Assembly (NCBI GenBank): GCA_958369225.1
Contig: CATXID010000001.1
Coordinates: 310,001-374,000, forward strand
DNA: 64,000 bases
Source: an uncultured Collinsella sp.
GTDB lineage: Bacteria > Actinomycetota > Coriobacteriia > Coriobacteriales > Coriobacteriaceae
Reading direction: 5' to 3'
Shown: positions 1 to 8,425 of the stretch, piece by piece
How positions within the stretch are numbered: the stretch's first letter is position 1
Layout of the letters: every line of letters begins with the position of its first letter
The notes under the pieces: generated by a model
Seen by the model: only the letters and a program-made list of their open reading frames with translations
Told to the model about the DNA's origin: nothing
Databases searched by the model: none
Made by a program: the position numbers and the translations under genes

Positions 1-2
1 GC

Positions 3-44
3 GCCGAGCACGTCCTGAAGGGTGCGTCCGCATGGGTAGCGTAG
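3..44 (+). CDS. C-terminal tail of upstream gene, probably enoyl-ACP reductase II (partial)
   Basis: An open frame enters from the left edge and ends at TAG 42-44, encoding the last 13 residues (AEHVLKGASAWVA). It overlaps the fabD start by 13 bases, which indicates translational coupling in one operon. In many Firmicutes and Coriobacteriia the gene immediately before fabD is fabK, the FMN-dependent enoyl-ACP reductase, and an amphipathic helix ending is compatible with that. Too little is visible to assign it by sequence; the fabK identity is inferred from context only. Confidence 0.4.
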   Translation, partial: AEHVLKGASAWVA

Positions 45-958
45 CGTTTCTGTTTGCCGGCCAGGGTGCCCAGCATCCCGCGATGGGCGTCGGCCTCATC
101 GAAGCATCGCCGGCGGCCGCCGAGGTGTTCGCCATTGCCGACGAGGTGCGCCCGGGGACGAGCGAACAGTGCCGGAGCGCCTCCAAGGAGGAGCTCTCAC
201 AGACCGAGAACACGCAGCCCTGCGTGTTCGTGCACGACTTGGCTGTCGCCGTCGCCCTGCGCGAGCGCGGCGTGGTGCCTGCCGCCTGTGCGGGATTCTC
301 GCTGGGCGAGGTCGCTGCACTCACTTTTGCGGGGGCATTTGATACGCGAGCGGGTTTTGATCTCGTGTGTGAGCGCGCGGCATTGATGGCCACGGCGGCC
401 GAGCGTCACCACGGCGGCATGCGCGCCGTCATCAAGCTCGATGCGGCGCAGGTCGAGGGCCTGGCAAAACAGGCAGGCGAGGACTGCTGGCCGGTCAACT
501 ACAACAGCCCGCAGCAGACGGTTGTGGCCGGAGCGCCCGAGGCACTGCATGCCCTCGACGTCTTGGTAAAAGAGGTCGGCGGTCGCGCCATGAAGGTCGC
601 GGTGTCGGGTGCATTCCATAGCCCCTATATGGCCGAGGCGACTGAGGGGCTGGCGACGTATATCCAAGACGGTCACGCGCCGTCTCCGCTGCTCATTCCG
701 GTCATGGCAAATATGACGGCGGCGCCCTATCCGGCCGACCCGCAGGCGGCATCGGAGGTGCTGGCCAACCAGGTGAGTCATGCCGTGCGTTGGGTCGACA
801 CGCTGCATGCTCTGCAGGATCAAGGCATCGACACGTTTATTGAGGTCGGCCCCGGCAAAACGCTGTCCGGCCTGGTCAAGCGTACGTTGAGCGACGTTCG
901 CGTGTATTCGTGCGAAACGGCCGAGCAGGTCGCGGCTATTGCCGACGAGCTCGCATAG
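32..958 (+). CDS. fabD: Malonyl-CoA:ACP transacylase FabD
   Basis: Moves the malonyl group from CoA to acyl carrier protein, supplying the extender unit for type II fatty-acid synthesis in the cytoplasm. The 308-residue length is normal for the family. The N terminus has the FLFAGQGAQ signature, the nucleophile is Ser90 in GFSLGE (usually GHSLGE; Phe replaces His here), and the second catalytic His lies in AFHSPYM near residue 200. The start is ATG 32 with GAAGGG upstream. It overlaps the preceding frame and is followed after 30 bases by fabG, so it belongs to the fab-acc operon. Confidence 0.96.
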   Translation: MGSVAFLFAGQGAQHPAMGVGLIEASPAAAEVFAIADEVRPGTSEQCRSASKEELSQTENTQPCVFVHDLAVAVALRERGVVPAACAGFSLGEVAALTFAGAFDTRAGFDLVCERAALMATAAERHHGGMRAVIKLDAAQVEGLAKQAGEDCWPVNYNSPQQTVVAGAPEALHALDVLVKEVGGRAMKVAVSGAFHSPYMAEATEGLATYIQDGHAPSPLLIPVMANMTAAPYPADPQAASEVLANQVSHAVRWVDTLHALQDQGIDTFIEVGPGKTLSGLVKRTLSDVRVYSCETAEQVAAIADELA

Positions 959-988
959 TCAACAGGGCTGTAACCCGAAAGGAATGAC

Positions 989-1762
989 ATGGGCAACTTG
1001 AACAACGGCGCGCTCGAGCGCAACGACTTACGTCGCGTGGCGCTGGTCACGGGCGGCTCGCGCGGCATCGGTCGCGCTTGTGCCGTGGGCCTGGCGGAGG
1101 ATGGCTACGATATCGCTGTCGTCTATGCCGGCAGCGTCGATGCGGCGCACGAGACGTGCGAAGCCTGCGAGGCGTCAGGCGCCACGGCGCGCGCATATCA
1201 ATGTGACGTGGCCGACCCCGATGCCGTCAACACATGCGTGGAGACGGTCCTGAGTGACTTTGGCTCCATTTGGGCGCTCGTCAACAACGCCGGCATCACG
1301 CGCGACGGCCTGCTCATGCGTATGGGCGATGACGCCTTCGACCGCGTGCTCGATGTCAATCTCAAAGGCACGTTCAATATGACGCGCGCGCTCACCAAGA
1401 CCTTTATGCGTCAGCGCGGCGGTTGCGTCGTCAACATGAGCTCGGTCGTGGGCCTGATGGGTAATGCCGGGCAAACCAACTACGCTGCCTCCAAGGCGGG
1501 CGTGATAGGGCTTACCAAGGCGGTGGCGCGCGAGCTTGCGCCCCGCGGCGTACGAGTGAACGCGGTCGCCCCCGGGTTTGTCGAGACCGATATGACGGCA
1601 AAGCTCTCGGAGAAGGTGCGTGCGGCAACCGAGGAGCAGATCCCCCTTAAGCGCATGGCGCGCCCCGAGGAAGTAGCCGGCGTGGTGTGCTTTCTGGCGA
1701 GCGATGCGGCTGCCTACATTACGGGCGAAGTCGTGCGCGTCGACGGTGGAATGGCGATGTAG
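989..1762 (+). CDS. fabG: 3-oxoacyl-ACP reductase FabG
   Basis: NADPH-dependent reduction of 3-oxoacyl-ACP to 3-hydroxyacyl-ACP in the fatty-acid elongation cycle. It is a short-chain dehydrogenase of 257 residues with the Rossmann motif TGGSRGIG near residue 20, NNAG near residue 95, catalytic Ser in NMSSVVG and the Tyr-Lys pair in YAASKAG. The first dozen residues (MGNLNNGALERN) extend beyond most homologues, but ATG 989 has a good AAAGGAATGAC ribosome site. It sits between fabD and fabF. Confidence 0.96.
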   Translation: MGNLNNGALERNDLRRVALVTGGSRGIGRACAVGLAEDGYDIAVVYAGSVDAAHETCEACEASGATARAYQCDVADPDAVNTCVETVLSDFGSIWALVNNAGITRDGLLMRMGDDAFDRVLDVNLKGTFNMTRALTKTFMRQRGGCVVNMSSVVGLMGNAGQTNYAASKAGVIGLTKAVARELAPRGVRVNAVAPGFVETDMTAKLSEKVRAATEEQIPLKRMARPEEVAGVVCFLASDAAAYITGEVVRVDGGMAM

Positions 1763-1801
1763 AAACCAGGGCCGAAGAACGGCTTGAATGAGGAGACCAA
1801 G

Positions 1802-3049
1802 ATGGAACAGAGAGTTGCAATCACCGGCATCGGTGCTGTATCGCCGCTCGGTAACACCGCGCTTGCCACCTGGGCGGCCATGTGCGCCGGGACCTGTGGC
1901 ATCGGTCCGATTACGCACTTCGATACGGATGCGTTTGCCGTCAAGGTGGCGGCCGAGGTCAAGGGCTTTGACGGCAACGACTACTTTGGCAAGCACGATG
2001 CCAAGCACCTGGACCCCTGCGTTCAGTTTGCACTGGCGGCGTCGGACGAGGCCATGCACGATGCGGGCTTTGATGTCGAAGGCGCCATCGATCGCGAGCG
2101 CCTGGGCGTCTACGTGGGTTCAGGCGTGGGCGGCATGCAGACGCTCGTCGACAACGTCCACACGATCGCCGATCGTGGGCCCCGCCGCGCATCGCCATAC
2201 ATGATTGCGATGATGATCCCCAATATGGCTTCGGGCAATATCGCGATCCGCCACAAGGCAAAGGGACCGACCCTGCCCGTCGTGACTGCTTGCGCGACCT
2301 CGGCCCATGCGGTGGGCGAGGCGTTCCGCGCCATCAAACACGGCTATGCCGATGCGATTCTCGCCGGCGGTACCGAGGCCGCAATCATCCCCGATGCCGT
2401 TGCGGGCTTTACGTCCTGCCGTGCACTCACCACTAATCCTGACCCGTCGACGGCGTGCCGTCCGTTCGATGCGAATCGCGACGGCTTTGTGATGGGCGAG
2501 GGCGCCTGCGTGCTGGTACTCGAGAGCATGGAACATGCGCAGGCGCGCGGTGCGCACATTTATGCCGAGGTCGTGGGCTACGGCAACACCGATGATGCCT
2601 ATCACATCACGAGCCCCGATCCCGCGGCTGCCGGCATTGCCCGCGCGATATCGCTGGCGGTGGCCGAGGGCGACGTTAAGCCTTCCGAGGGCCTCTACAT
2701 CAACGCTCACGGCACCTCGACCAAACTCAACGATTCGTCCGAGACGGTGGGCATCAAGCGAGCGCTCGGCGAGGACGCGGCGCGCGCCGCACATGTCTCG
2801 TCGACCAAGTCGATGACCGGCCACATGATCGGTGCCACGGGCGCCATCGAGGTCATGGCCTGCGCCATGGCGCTCGAGCAGGGCGTGGTGCCGCCGACCA
2901 TTAACTACCACACACCCGATCCCGCCTGCGATCTTGACTACACGCCCAATCGCGCGGTTCGCGCCGACCTTACCTGGGCGCTTTCGACCAACCTGGGCTT
3001 TGGCGGGCACAACGCCGCCATCGCGCTGCGTAGATATACAAGGAGCTAG
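1802..3049 (+). CDS. fabF: 3-oxoacyl-ACP synthase II FabF
   Basis: Condensing enzyme that joins malonyl-ACP to the growing acyl-ACP. The Cys-His-His triad is visible: Cys in VTACATSAHAVG, His in NAHGTST, and His in TKSMTGHMIGATGA. I place the start at ATG 1802 (MEQRVAITGIG, 415 residues), preceded by GAGGAG seven bases upstream. An in-frame ATG at 1784 would add six residues but would put that ribosome site inside the gene. The stop is three bases from accB, so the two are tightly coupled. Confidence 0.95.
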   Translation: MEQRVAITGIGAVSPLGNTALATWAAMCAGTCGIGPITHFDTDAFAVKVAAEVKGFDGNDYFGKHDAKHLDPCVQFALAASDEAMHDAGFDVEGAIDRERLGVYVGSGVGGMQTLVDNVHTIADRGPRRASPYMIAMMIPNMASGNIAIRHKAKGPTLPVVTACATSAHAVGEAFRAIKHGYADAILAGGTEAAIIPDAVAGFTSCRALTTNPDPSTACRPFDANRDGFVMGEGACVLVLESMEHAQARGAHIYAEVVGYGNTDDAYHITSPDPAAAGIARAISLAVAEGDVKPSEGLYINAHGTSTKLNDSSETVGIKRALGEDAARAAHVSSTKSMTGHMIGATGAIEVMACAMALEQGVVPPTINYHTPDPACDLDYTPNRAVRADLTWALSTNLGFGGHNAAIALRRYTRS

Positions 3050-3052
3050 AGC

Positions 3053-3529
3053 ATGGATTCCAAAAGACTTGCCGAGATAGCCGATGTTATGGAGGACCGT
3101 GGCCTCACGCGTGTACGCGTTGAGGAGCCCGATGGCACCGCGGTCGAACTCGAGCGCGCGAGTGCGGCGCAGCCGGTTGCCGTGCCCATGCCTATGCCGG
3201 GTGCCGTGACCGCTCCGGCGGTGGCTCCTGTCGCCATGCCCGCCGCCGCACCGGAGCCCGCCGCGCAGACACCTGCCGCCGCGCCGGAGCCTAAGGGCAC
3301 CGAGGTGACCGCTCCCATGGTCGGCGTTTTCTATGCTGCCCCGGCGCCGGGCGACGAGCCGTTTGTGCACGTGGGCTCCAAGGTCAAAGCCGGCGAGACC
3401 CTCTGCATCATCGAGGCCATGAAGGTCCTCAACGAGGTGACGGCAGAGGCGGATGGCGAGGTGCTCGAGATCTGCGTGGCCGACGGCGACCTCGTGGAGT
3501 TCGGCAGCTGTCTTATGAGGATCGGATAG
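3053..3529 (+). CDS. accB: Biotin carboxyl carrier protein AccB
   Basis: Carries carboxybiotin between the biotin carboxylase and the carboxyltransferase of acetyl-CoA carboxylase. The protein has 158 residues: a short N-terminal helix, a flexible Ala/Pro-rich linker (about residues 40-80), and a biotinyl domain with EAMKVLNE, where Lys124 is the biotin attachment site 35 residues from the C terminus, as is typical. It is three bases after fabF and nine before fabZ. Confidence 0.95.
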   Translation: MDSKRLAEIADVMEDRGLTRVRVEEPDGTAVELERASAAQPVAVPMPMPGAVTAPAVAPVAMPAAAPEPAAQTPAAAPEPKGTEVTAPMVGVFYAAPAPGDEPFVHVGSKVKAGETLCIIEAMKVLNEVTAEADGEVLEICVADGDLVEFGSCLMRIG

Positions 3530-3538
3530 GTGATATCC

Positions 3539-3961
3539 ATGAACAAAGAAGAGCTCAAGAAGCTGTTGCCGCATCGCGAGCCGATGCTTTTGCTCGACGA
3601 AGCCGAGCTGGTGGGCGACGAGGCCCACGGCAAGATCACGATTACGGGCGACGAGTACTTTTTGCAGGGGCATTTTCCGGGAAACCCGGTCGTTCCCGGC
3701 GTGATTCAGTGCGAGATGCTCGCCCAGAACTGCTGTGTGCTGCTGATGGGCGATGAGGAGGCGCGCGGCGCGACGCCGTTCTATACGAGTCTGGACAAGG
3801 TGCGCTTTAAGCGCCCGGTACGCCCGGGCGACACGGTGGATCTGGTGTGCTCCATCACGCGTGCGCGCGGGCCGTTCCGCTTTGCGACGGGTACTGCGAG
3901 CGTCAACGGTGAGGTGTGCTGCCGCGCCGATATGTCTTTTGCACTCATGCACGAAAGTTAA
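3539..3961 (+). CDS. fabZ: 3-hydroxyacyl-ACP dehydratase FabZ
   Basis: Dehydrates 3-hydroxyacyl-ACP to trans-2-enoyl-ACP. A hot-dog fold protein of 140 residues with the catalytic His in HFPGNPVVPGV and the acidic partner in QCEMLAQN. The start is ATG 3539, with AGGTGA about six bases upstream; a GTG at 3530 immediately after the accB stop is possible but would overlap that ribosome site. Gene order accB-fabZ-accC is common in Gram-positive fab clusters. Confidence 0.94.
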   Translation: MNKEELKKLLPHREPMLLLDEAELVGDEAHGKITITGDEYFLQGHFPGNPVVPGVIQCEMLAQNCCVLLMGDEEARGATPFYTSLDKVRFKRPVRPGDTVDLVCSITRARGPFRFATGTASVNGEVCCRADMSFALMHES

Positions 3962-3971
3962 GGAAGGCTTC

Positions 3972-5315
3972 ATGTTCGACAAAGTGCTCATCGCCAACCG
4001 CGGCGAAGTCGCGGTCCGTGTTATCCGCGCGTGCCGCGATATGGGCATCAAGACCGTCGCCGTTTATTCCACGGCCGATGCGGACGCGCTACACGTGCAG
4101 CTTGCCGACGAGGCGTATTGCATCGGCGGCCCGCGTCTTGCCGAGAGCTACCTCAACGACGATGCCGTGCTCACCTGTGCCGTGAAGTCGGGGGCAAAGG
4201 CGATCCATCCTGGCTACGGTTTCTTTTCCGAGAAGGCGAGCTTCGTGCGCGACTGCGACAAGTACGGTCTGGCGTTTGTTGGTCCCTCGGCCGAGGTCAT
4301 CGACAGCATGGGCGACAAGGACGCCGCACGCCGAACGGCTGCCGCGGCGGGCGTGCCCATCGTTCCGGGCTGTGATTTGCTCAAAAGCCCCGAGGAGGCG
4401 ACGGCCGAGGCCGAGCGCATCGGCTGCCCCGTGCTTATTAAGGCGCGCGCGGGCGGCGGCGGTCGCGGTATTCGCAAGGTCGAGCGCGTGGAAGATGCGG
4501 CAAAGGCGTTCATCGAGGCGCGTGCCGAGGGCGAGGCCGTTTTTGGTGACGGCGAGTGCTACATGGAGAAGTTCGTCGCGCCGGCGCATCACGTCGAGGT
4601 GCAGATTATGGCCGATAAGCAGGGCCATGTGTTTTCGCTCGGCGAGCGTGAGTGCTCGGTGCAGCGCCGCAACCAAAAGCTAATCGAGGAGAGCCCTGCG
4701 CCGTGCCTCGACGGACGCGATGATATTCGCGCGCGCATGCACAAGGCCGCGCGCGACCTGGCTCGTGCCGTTGGCTATGAGGGCGCTGGCACCATTGAGT
4801 TTTTGTACTCAGATGACGGCAATTTCTACTTTATGGAAATGAACACGCGCTTGCAGGTGGAGCATCCGGTTACGGAGTTTGTGACCGATACCGACCTGGT
4901 CAAGTGGCAGCTGCGCGTGGCAGCTGGCCAGCCTCTGCCCTTTGAGCAGGAGGACATGCCGGTGCGCAACCACGCCATGGAGTGCCGCATCAATGCCGAA
5001 ACGCCGGACTTTCTGCCGTCGTGCGGAACGGTCACCGCGTTGCGTGTGCCGGGTGGTCCGCGCGTGCGCTGGGATTCGGCCTTGTTTACCGGAGCGAAAG
5101 TTCCGCCGTACTACGACTCCATGCTCGGCAAGCTCATCGTGTGTGCGCCCACGCGTGACGGCGCCATTCGCAAGATGCGCTCGGCCCTGGGCGAGCTCGT
5201 GATCGAGGGCGTGAGCGAAAACAGCGAGCTTCAGCTCGACGTGCTGGCAAACGACGAGTTCTTGTCGGGCATGTATCACACCGATCTGATGGGGCATCTC
5301 TATGCTGATGAATAG
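3972..5315 (+). CDS. accC: Biotin carboxylase AccC
   Basis: ATP-dependent carboxylation of biotin on AccB, the first half-reaction of acetyl-CoA carboxylase. ATG 3972 opens MFDKVLIANRGEVAVRVIRAC, the standard AccC N terminus, giving 447 residues, the usual length. Visible motifs are the Gly-rich ATP loop ARAGGGGRGI, the biotin carboxylase signature around EMNTRLQVEHPVTE, and MECRINAE. A much longer frame opens upstream inside fabZ but has no family support. AGGAAGG lies just before the start. The 3' end overlaps accDA by 14 bases. Confidence 0.96.
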   Translation: MFDKVLIANRGEVAVRVIRACRDMGIKTVAVYSTADADALHVQLADEAYCIGGPRLAESYLNDDAVLTCAVKSGAKAIHPGYGFFSEKASFVRDCDKYGLAFVGPSAEVIDSMGDKDAARRTAAAAGVPIVPGCDLLKSPEEATAEAERIGCPVLIKARAGGGGRGIRKVERVEDAAKAFIEARAEGEAVFGDGECYMEKFVAPAHHVEVQIMADKQGHVFSLGERECSVQRRNQKLIEESPAPCLDGRDDIRARMHKAARDLARAVGYEGAGTIEFLYSDDGNFYFMEMNTRLQVEHPVTEFVTDTDLVKWQLRVAAGQPLPFEQEDMPVRNHAMECRINAETPDFLPSCGTVTALRVPGGPRVRWDSALFTGAKVPPYYDSMLGKLIVCAPTRDGAIRKMRSALGELVIEGVSENSELQLDVLANDEFLSGMYHTDLMGHLYADE

Positions 5316-7026
5316 AAAAGCGAAGACGGTCAATGTCCTCGAGGGGCCGATCACCGAGTCGTGCGCCGAGTTCCCCGCGCGCCACGTGTTTATCAAGTGT
5401 CCGGAGTGCCGCCGTGTGATCGATGAGGCACGCCTGCACGACAACCTCGAGGTGTGCCCCCGTTGCGGCAAGCATTTTCGCGTGAGCGGGCGCGACCGTA
5501 TGCGCATGACGGTCGACGCGGGTACCTTTGAGGAGTGGGATGCCAATCTGGTGTCGGAGGACTTCCTCTCGTTTCCCGGCTATGCCGACAAGCTCAAGAG
5601 CGTGAGCGAGCGTTCGGGCGAGCGCGATGCCGTTGTGTGCGGCAGGGGCAAAATCTGCGGATGCGATACGGCGCTCTTCTTTATGGACGCCAACTTTATG
5701 ATGGGCTCGATGGGCTCCGTGGTGGGTGAGAAGATCTGTCGCACATTTGAGCGTGCGACCGAGCTGGGATTGCCAGTTGTCGGCTTTACCGTTTCGGGCG
5801 GCGCCCGCATGCAGGAGGGCGTGACCTCGCTCATGCAGATGGCCAAGATTTCTGCGGCGGTTAGGCGTCACAGCGAGGCGGGCGGCCTGTATATCACGGT
5901 GCTCACCGACCCCACGACCGGAGGCGTAACCGCGAGCTTTGCCATGGAGGGCGACATTATCCTGGCCGAGCCCGATGCCCTGACGGCATTTGCCGGCCCG
6001 CGCGTGATCGAGCAGAATATGCACAAGCGTCTGCCTAAGGGATTCCAGCGCTCCGAGTTTTTGCTGGAGCACGGCTTTTGCGATGCCGTTGTTCCGCGTG
6101 GCGAGATTGCGCTCACGGTAGGCGAGCTGCTGGCGCTGCACGAAGGGCACGCGCCCGGCATGGGGGCACCGCATGAGATCGTGCATACGGGTCGTCGCGG
6201 CAAAAAGCTGGGACACTTGTTTAAGCGCTCGGCGGCACCAAAAACCGCGCTCGAGATTGTCAAGCAGACCCGCTCGGCAGATCGCGCCACGGCAGGTGAG
6301 ATGATCTCGCTGGGCCTGGATGGATTTGTGGAGCTGCACGGCGACCGTTACTTTGGCGACGACGCCGCTGTGGTGGCTGGCATTGGCTGGAAAGACGGAC
6401 GCCCCGTAACGGTCATCGCCATCGAGCGCGGCACCACGACCAAAGAGCGTATGCGCCGCAACTTTGGCATGGCGCATCCCGAGGGCTACCGCAAAGCGCG
6501 TCGCCTTATGCGCCAGGCCGAAAAGTTTGGTCGACCGGTTCTATGTCTGGTCGATACTTCGGGCGCGTTTTGCGGCATCGGTGCCGAGGAGCGTGGCCAG
6601 GGCGAGGCGATTGCCCAGAATCTCATGGAGATGAGCGGCCTTAAGACGCCGATTGTCTCGGTGGTGACAGGCGAGGGCGGCTCTGGTGGCGCGCTGGCGC
6701 TGTCCGTGGCCGACCGCATCCTGATGCTCTCGAGCTCGGCTTATTCGGTCGTGAGCCCCGAGGCCTGTGCGTCGATCCTGTGGAAGGATACCGAGCGCGC
6801 GAATGAGGCCGCCGAGGCGCTTAAGCTCACGGCCCCCGATTTGTTGGCGCTCGGCATCATCGACGGCATTGTCGACGATAGGGGCCTGTCGCATGAGGAG
6901 ATCGCCGGCGCCGTCATGTCCTCGGCATTTGCCGCCTTCGATACGCTTGGGCGGCTCGACGACGCGACCCTCACAAACCTCCGCTACCAAAAGTACCGCG
7001 CAATCGGTCAGTACCGCACGATGTGA
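5302..7026 (+). CDS. accDA: Fused acetyl-CoA carboxylase carboxyltransferase, AccD-AccA
   Basis: One 574-residue protein joins the beta (AccD, about residues 1-280) and alpha (AccA, about 290-574) carboxyltransferase subunits, which are separate polypeptides in most bacteria. The N-terminal zinc ribbon is intact: Cys33, Cys36, Cys52 and Cys55. The beta part has the crotonase-like VSGGARMQEG and TTGGVTASF; the alpha part has GTTTKERMRRNFG and GEGGSGGALAL. The start at ATG 5302 lies within the accC end; ATG 5308 is an alternative. It closes the fab-acc operon. Confidence 0.94.
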   Translation: MLMNRKAKTVNVLEGPITESCAEFPARHVFIKCPECRRVIDEARLHDNLEVCPRCGKHFRVSGRDRMRMTVDAGTFEEWDANLVSEDFLSFPGYADKLKSVSERSGERDAVVCGRGKICGCDTALFFMDANFMMGSMGSVVGEKICRTFERATELGLPVVGFTVSGGARMQEGVTSLMQMAKISAAVRRHSEAGGLYITVLTDPTTGGVTASFAMEGDIILAEPDALTAFAGPRVIEQNMHKRLPKGFQRSEFLLEHGFCDAVVPRGEIALTVGELLALHEGHAPGMGAPHEIVHTGRRGKKLGHLFKRSAAPKTALEIVKQTRSADRATAGEMISLGLDGFVELHGDRYFGDDAAVVAGIGWKDGRPVTVIAIERGTTTKERMRRNFGMAHPEGYRKARRLMRQAEKFGRPVLCLVDTSGAFCGIGAEERGQGEAIAQNLMEMSGLKTPIVSVVTGEGGSGGALALSVADRILMLSSSAYSVVSPEACASILWKDTERANEAAEALKLTAPDLLALGIIDGIVDDRGLSHEEIAGAVMSSAFAAFDTLGRLDDATLTNLRYQKYRAIGQYRTM

Positions 7027-7051
7027 CAAAGGGACAGTCCGCATGTCACAT
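7021..7051 (+). repeat. Short hairpin with GGGACAGTCC loop at the accDA stop
   Basis: TGTGAC at 7022 pairs with GTCACA at 7045-7050 around a loop containing GGGACAGTCC. It covers the accDA stop codon. A related hairpin with GACAAA/TTTGTC arms lies at 8289-8313, just after the next gene. Both share the GGGAC-type head seen in other dispersed repeats of this window. Confidence 0.5.
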
Positions 7052-7066
7052 TGGGAAAGGCGTTCC

Positions 7067-8281
7067 ATGCCACAAGTTTCTAACACCTCGTTTGCGACGA
7101 CGGTTTCATCAAACGCCATGGCCGTGGTGGACTATCTGTCCAAAAGCATGATGTCGGCGCTGCCGTTTATTGTCTGCGCGGCGTTGTTCCGCACCGTCGC
7201 CGTCATTATGGGCGAAGGCATGCTGGGCCTGTGGTCTGCCGATTCCGAAATCTATCGCCTGTTCTACAGTTGGCTCTATAACGCCGGCTATTACTTTTTG
7301 CCCATCTATCTTGGTTGGGCGGCCGCCCGTCAGCTCGGTTGCTCGGAGCAGCTGGGCATGATGCTGGGCGGCGTATTGATTGCGCCCGATCTGCTTAAGC
7401 TCGTCGATGCCGCATCGACGACGGGGGCATCGATGACTTCCGTGTATGGCCTGCTTCCCGCGCCGGTCAACGATTACACGACGACTGTTATTCCGGTTCT
7501 CATCTCGGTGCCCGTGCTATGGCGAGTGGAGTGTTTCTTTCAGCGCGTTATCCCTCAGGCCGTGGCATTCTCGTTCGTTCCGTTTGCGACCATGCTTGTC
7601 ATGGTTCCGGTTTCGCTGTGTATTACGGCGCCGGTGGGCAGCTATCTGGGCATGCTGTTGGGCCAGCTTATGTTTATGCTTGGCAATTCCGGTGGCATCG
7701 TGTCGTTACTCACGCTCATGGGGCTTGCCGCGGGCTGGGAGTTCCTTAAGATCGCGGGTGTCAGCAACGTCGTCCTATCGCTCGCCTACGCGCAGTTTAT
7801 GAGTGTGGGAACGGATTCGTGCATCCTGATCGCCGCGACGATGGCAACGTTTGCCGTTTGGGGCATGCCCTTTGGTGCGTCGCTCCGCGTTGCGGATAAG
7901 GACGAGAAGGCGCTCATGCTGGGCTATTCAATCTCGGGCGTGCTTGGCGGCGTAAGCGAGCCGGCGCTGTACGGTTGCGGCTTTAAATACGGCAGGTGCC
8001 TGACGTGCATGGCCATTGGTGGTGCCGTCGGAGGCCTTGTTGCGGCCGTGGGCCACGTTACGGCCTATACCATCGGCATGACGAATGTCCTCATGGTCAT
8101 TGGCTTTGCCACAGGTGGTTTTTCGAACCTGCTGTGGTGCTGCGTTGCCGGCGGCACGGCATTTGCGGTGTCTGCGGCGCTGAGCTACTGCTTTGGCGTG
8201 GTGCCGGCGAAGGGGCAGGCGACGGGGGACGGAGCCGATTCGCCCGAAACAGTGGCGAGCGCTGCTGAAGTAAGCGCATAA
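7067..8281 (+). CDS. PTS transporter EIIC domain protein (glucose/beta-glucoside type)
   Basis: Integral membrane sugar channel domain of the phosphotransferase system, 404 residues with about ten hydrophobic segments. The EIIC signature GGVSEPALYGCGFKYG near residue 300 corresponds to the GITEPAIYG motif of the glucose/beta-glucoside superfamily. No EIIA or EIIB domain is attached or encoded next to it, so it must use partners from elsewhere or have another role. The start is ATG 7067, with GGGAAAGG seven bases upstream; ATG 7043 would add eight residues and lies inside a hairpin. The substrate cannot be told from the sequence. Confidence 0.8.
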   Translation: MPQVSNTSFATTVSSNAMAVVDYLSKSMMSALPFIVCAALFRTVAVIMGEGMLGLWSADSEIYRLFYSWLYNAGYYFLPIYLGWAAARQLGCSEQLGMMLGGVLIAPDLLKLVDAASTTGASMTSVYGLLPAPVNDYTTTVIPVLISVPVLWRVECFFQRVIPQAVAFSFVPFATMLVMVPVSLCITAPVGSYLGMLLGQLMFMLGNSGGIVSLLTLMGLAAGWEFLKIAGVSNVVLSLAYAQFMSVGTDSCILIAATMATFAVWGMPFGASLRVADKDEKALMLGYSISGVLGGVSEPALYGCGFKYGRCLTCMAIGGAVGGLVAAVGHVTAYTIGMTNVLMVIGFATGGFSNLLWCCVAGGTAFAVSAALSYCFGVVPAKGQATGDGADSPETVASAAEVSA

Positions 8282-8288
8282 ACCAGTG

Positions 8289-8313
8289 CGACAAAAGGAC
8301 GATCCCTTTGTCG
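8289..8313 (+). repeat. Short hairpin, CGACAAA/TTTGTCG
   Basis: A short imperfect inverted repeat just after the EIIC stop, with GGACGATCC in the loop. It resembles the hairpin at 7021-7051 and precedes a stronger terminator. Confidence 0.45.
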
Positions 8314-8319
8314 TGTTCC

Positions 8320-8353
8320 AAGGCCGCGGCCCGTGTGGGCTGCGGCCTTTTTG
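8320..8353 (+). terminator. Rho-independent terminator after EIIC gene
   Basis: GGCCGCGGCCC pairs with GGGCTGCGGCC (one G-T pair) around a GTGT loop and runs into TTTTT. It lies 40 bases after the EIIC stop and ends that transcript. Confidence 0.88.
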
Positions 8354-8425
8354 TATCTGGGGGACAAAGTGGCTACACTACAATCCGGTCAAGCAATAGA
8401 TATATAAGTAGTACCGTGGGGGCGG

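Noticed and set aside
2120..4051. A 643-codon minus-strand frame opposite fabF, accB and fabZ
   Set aside because: The plus-strand genes are clear and contiguous; the antisense translation has no recognisable domain or ribosome site.
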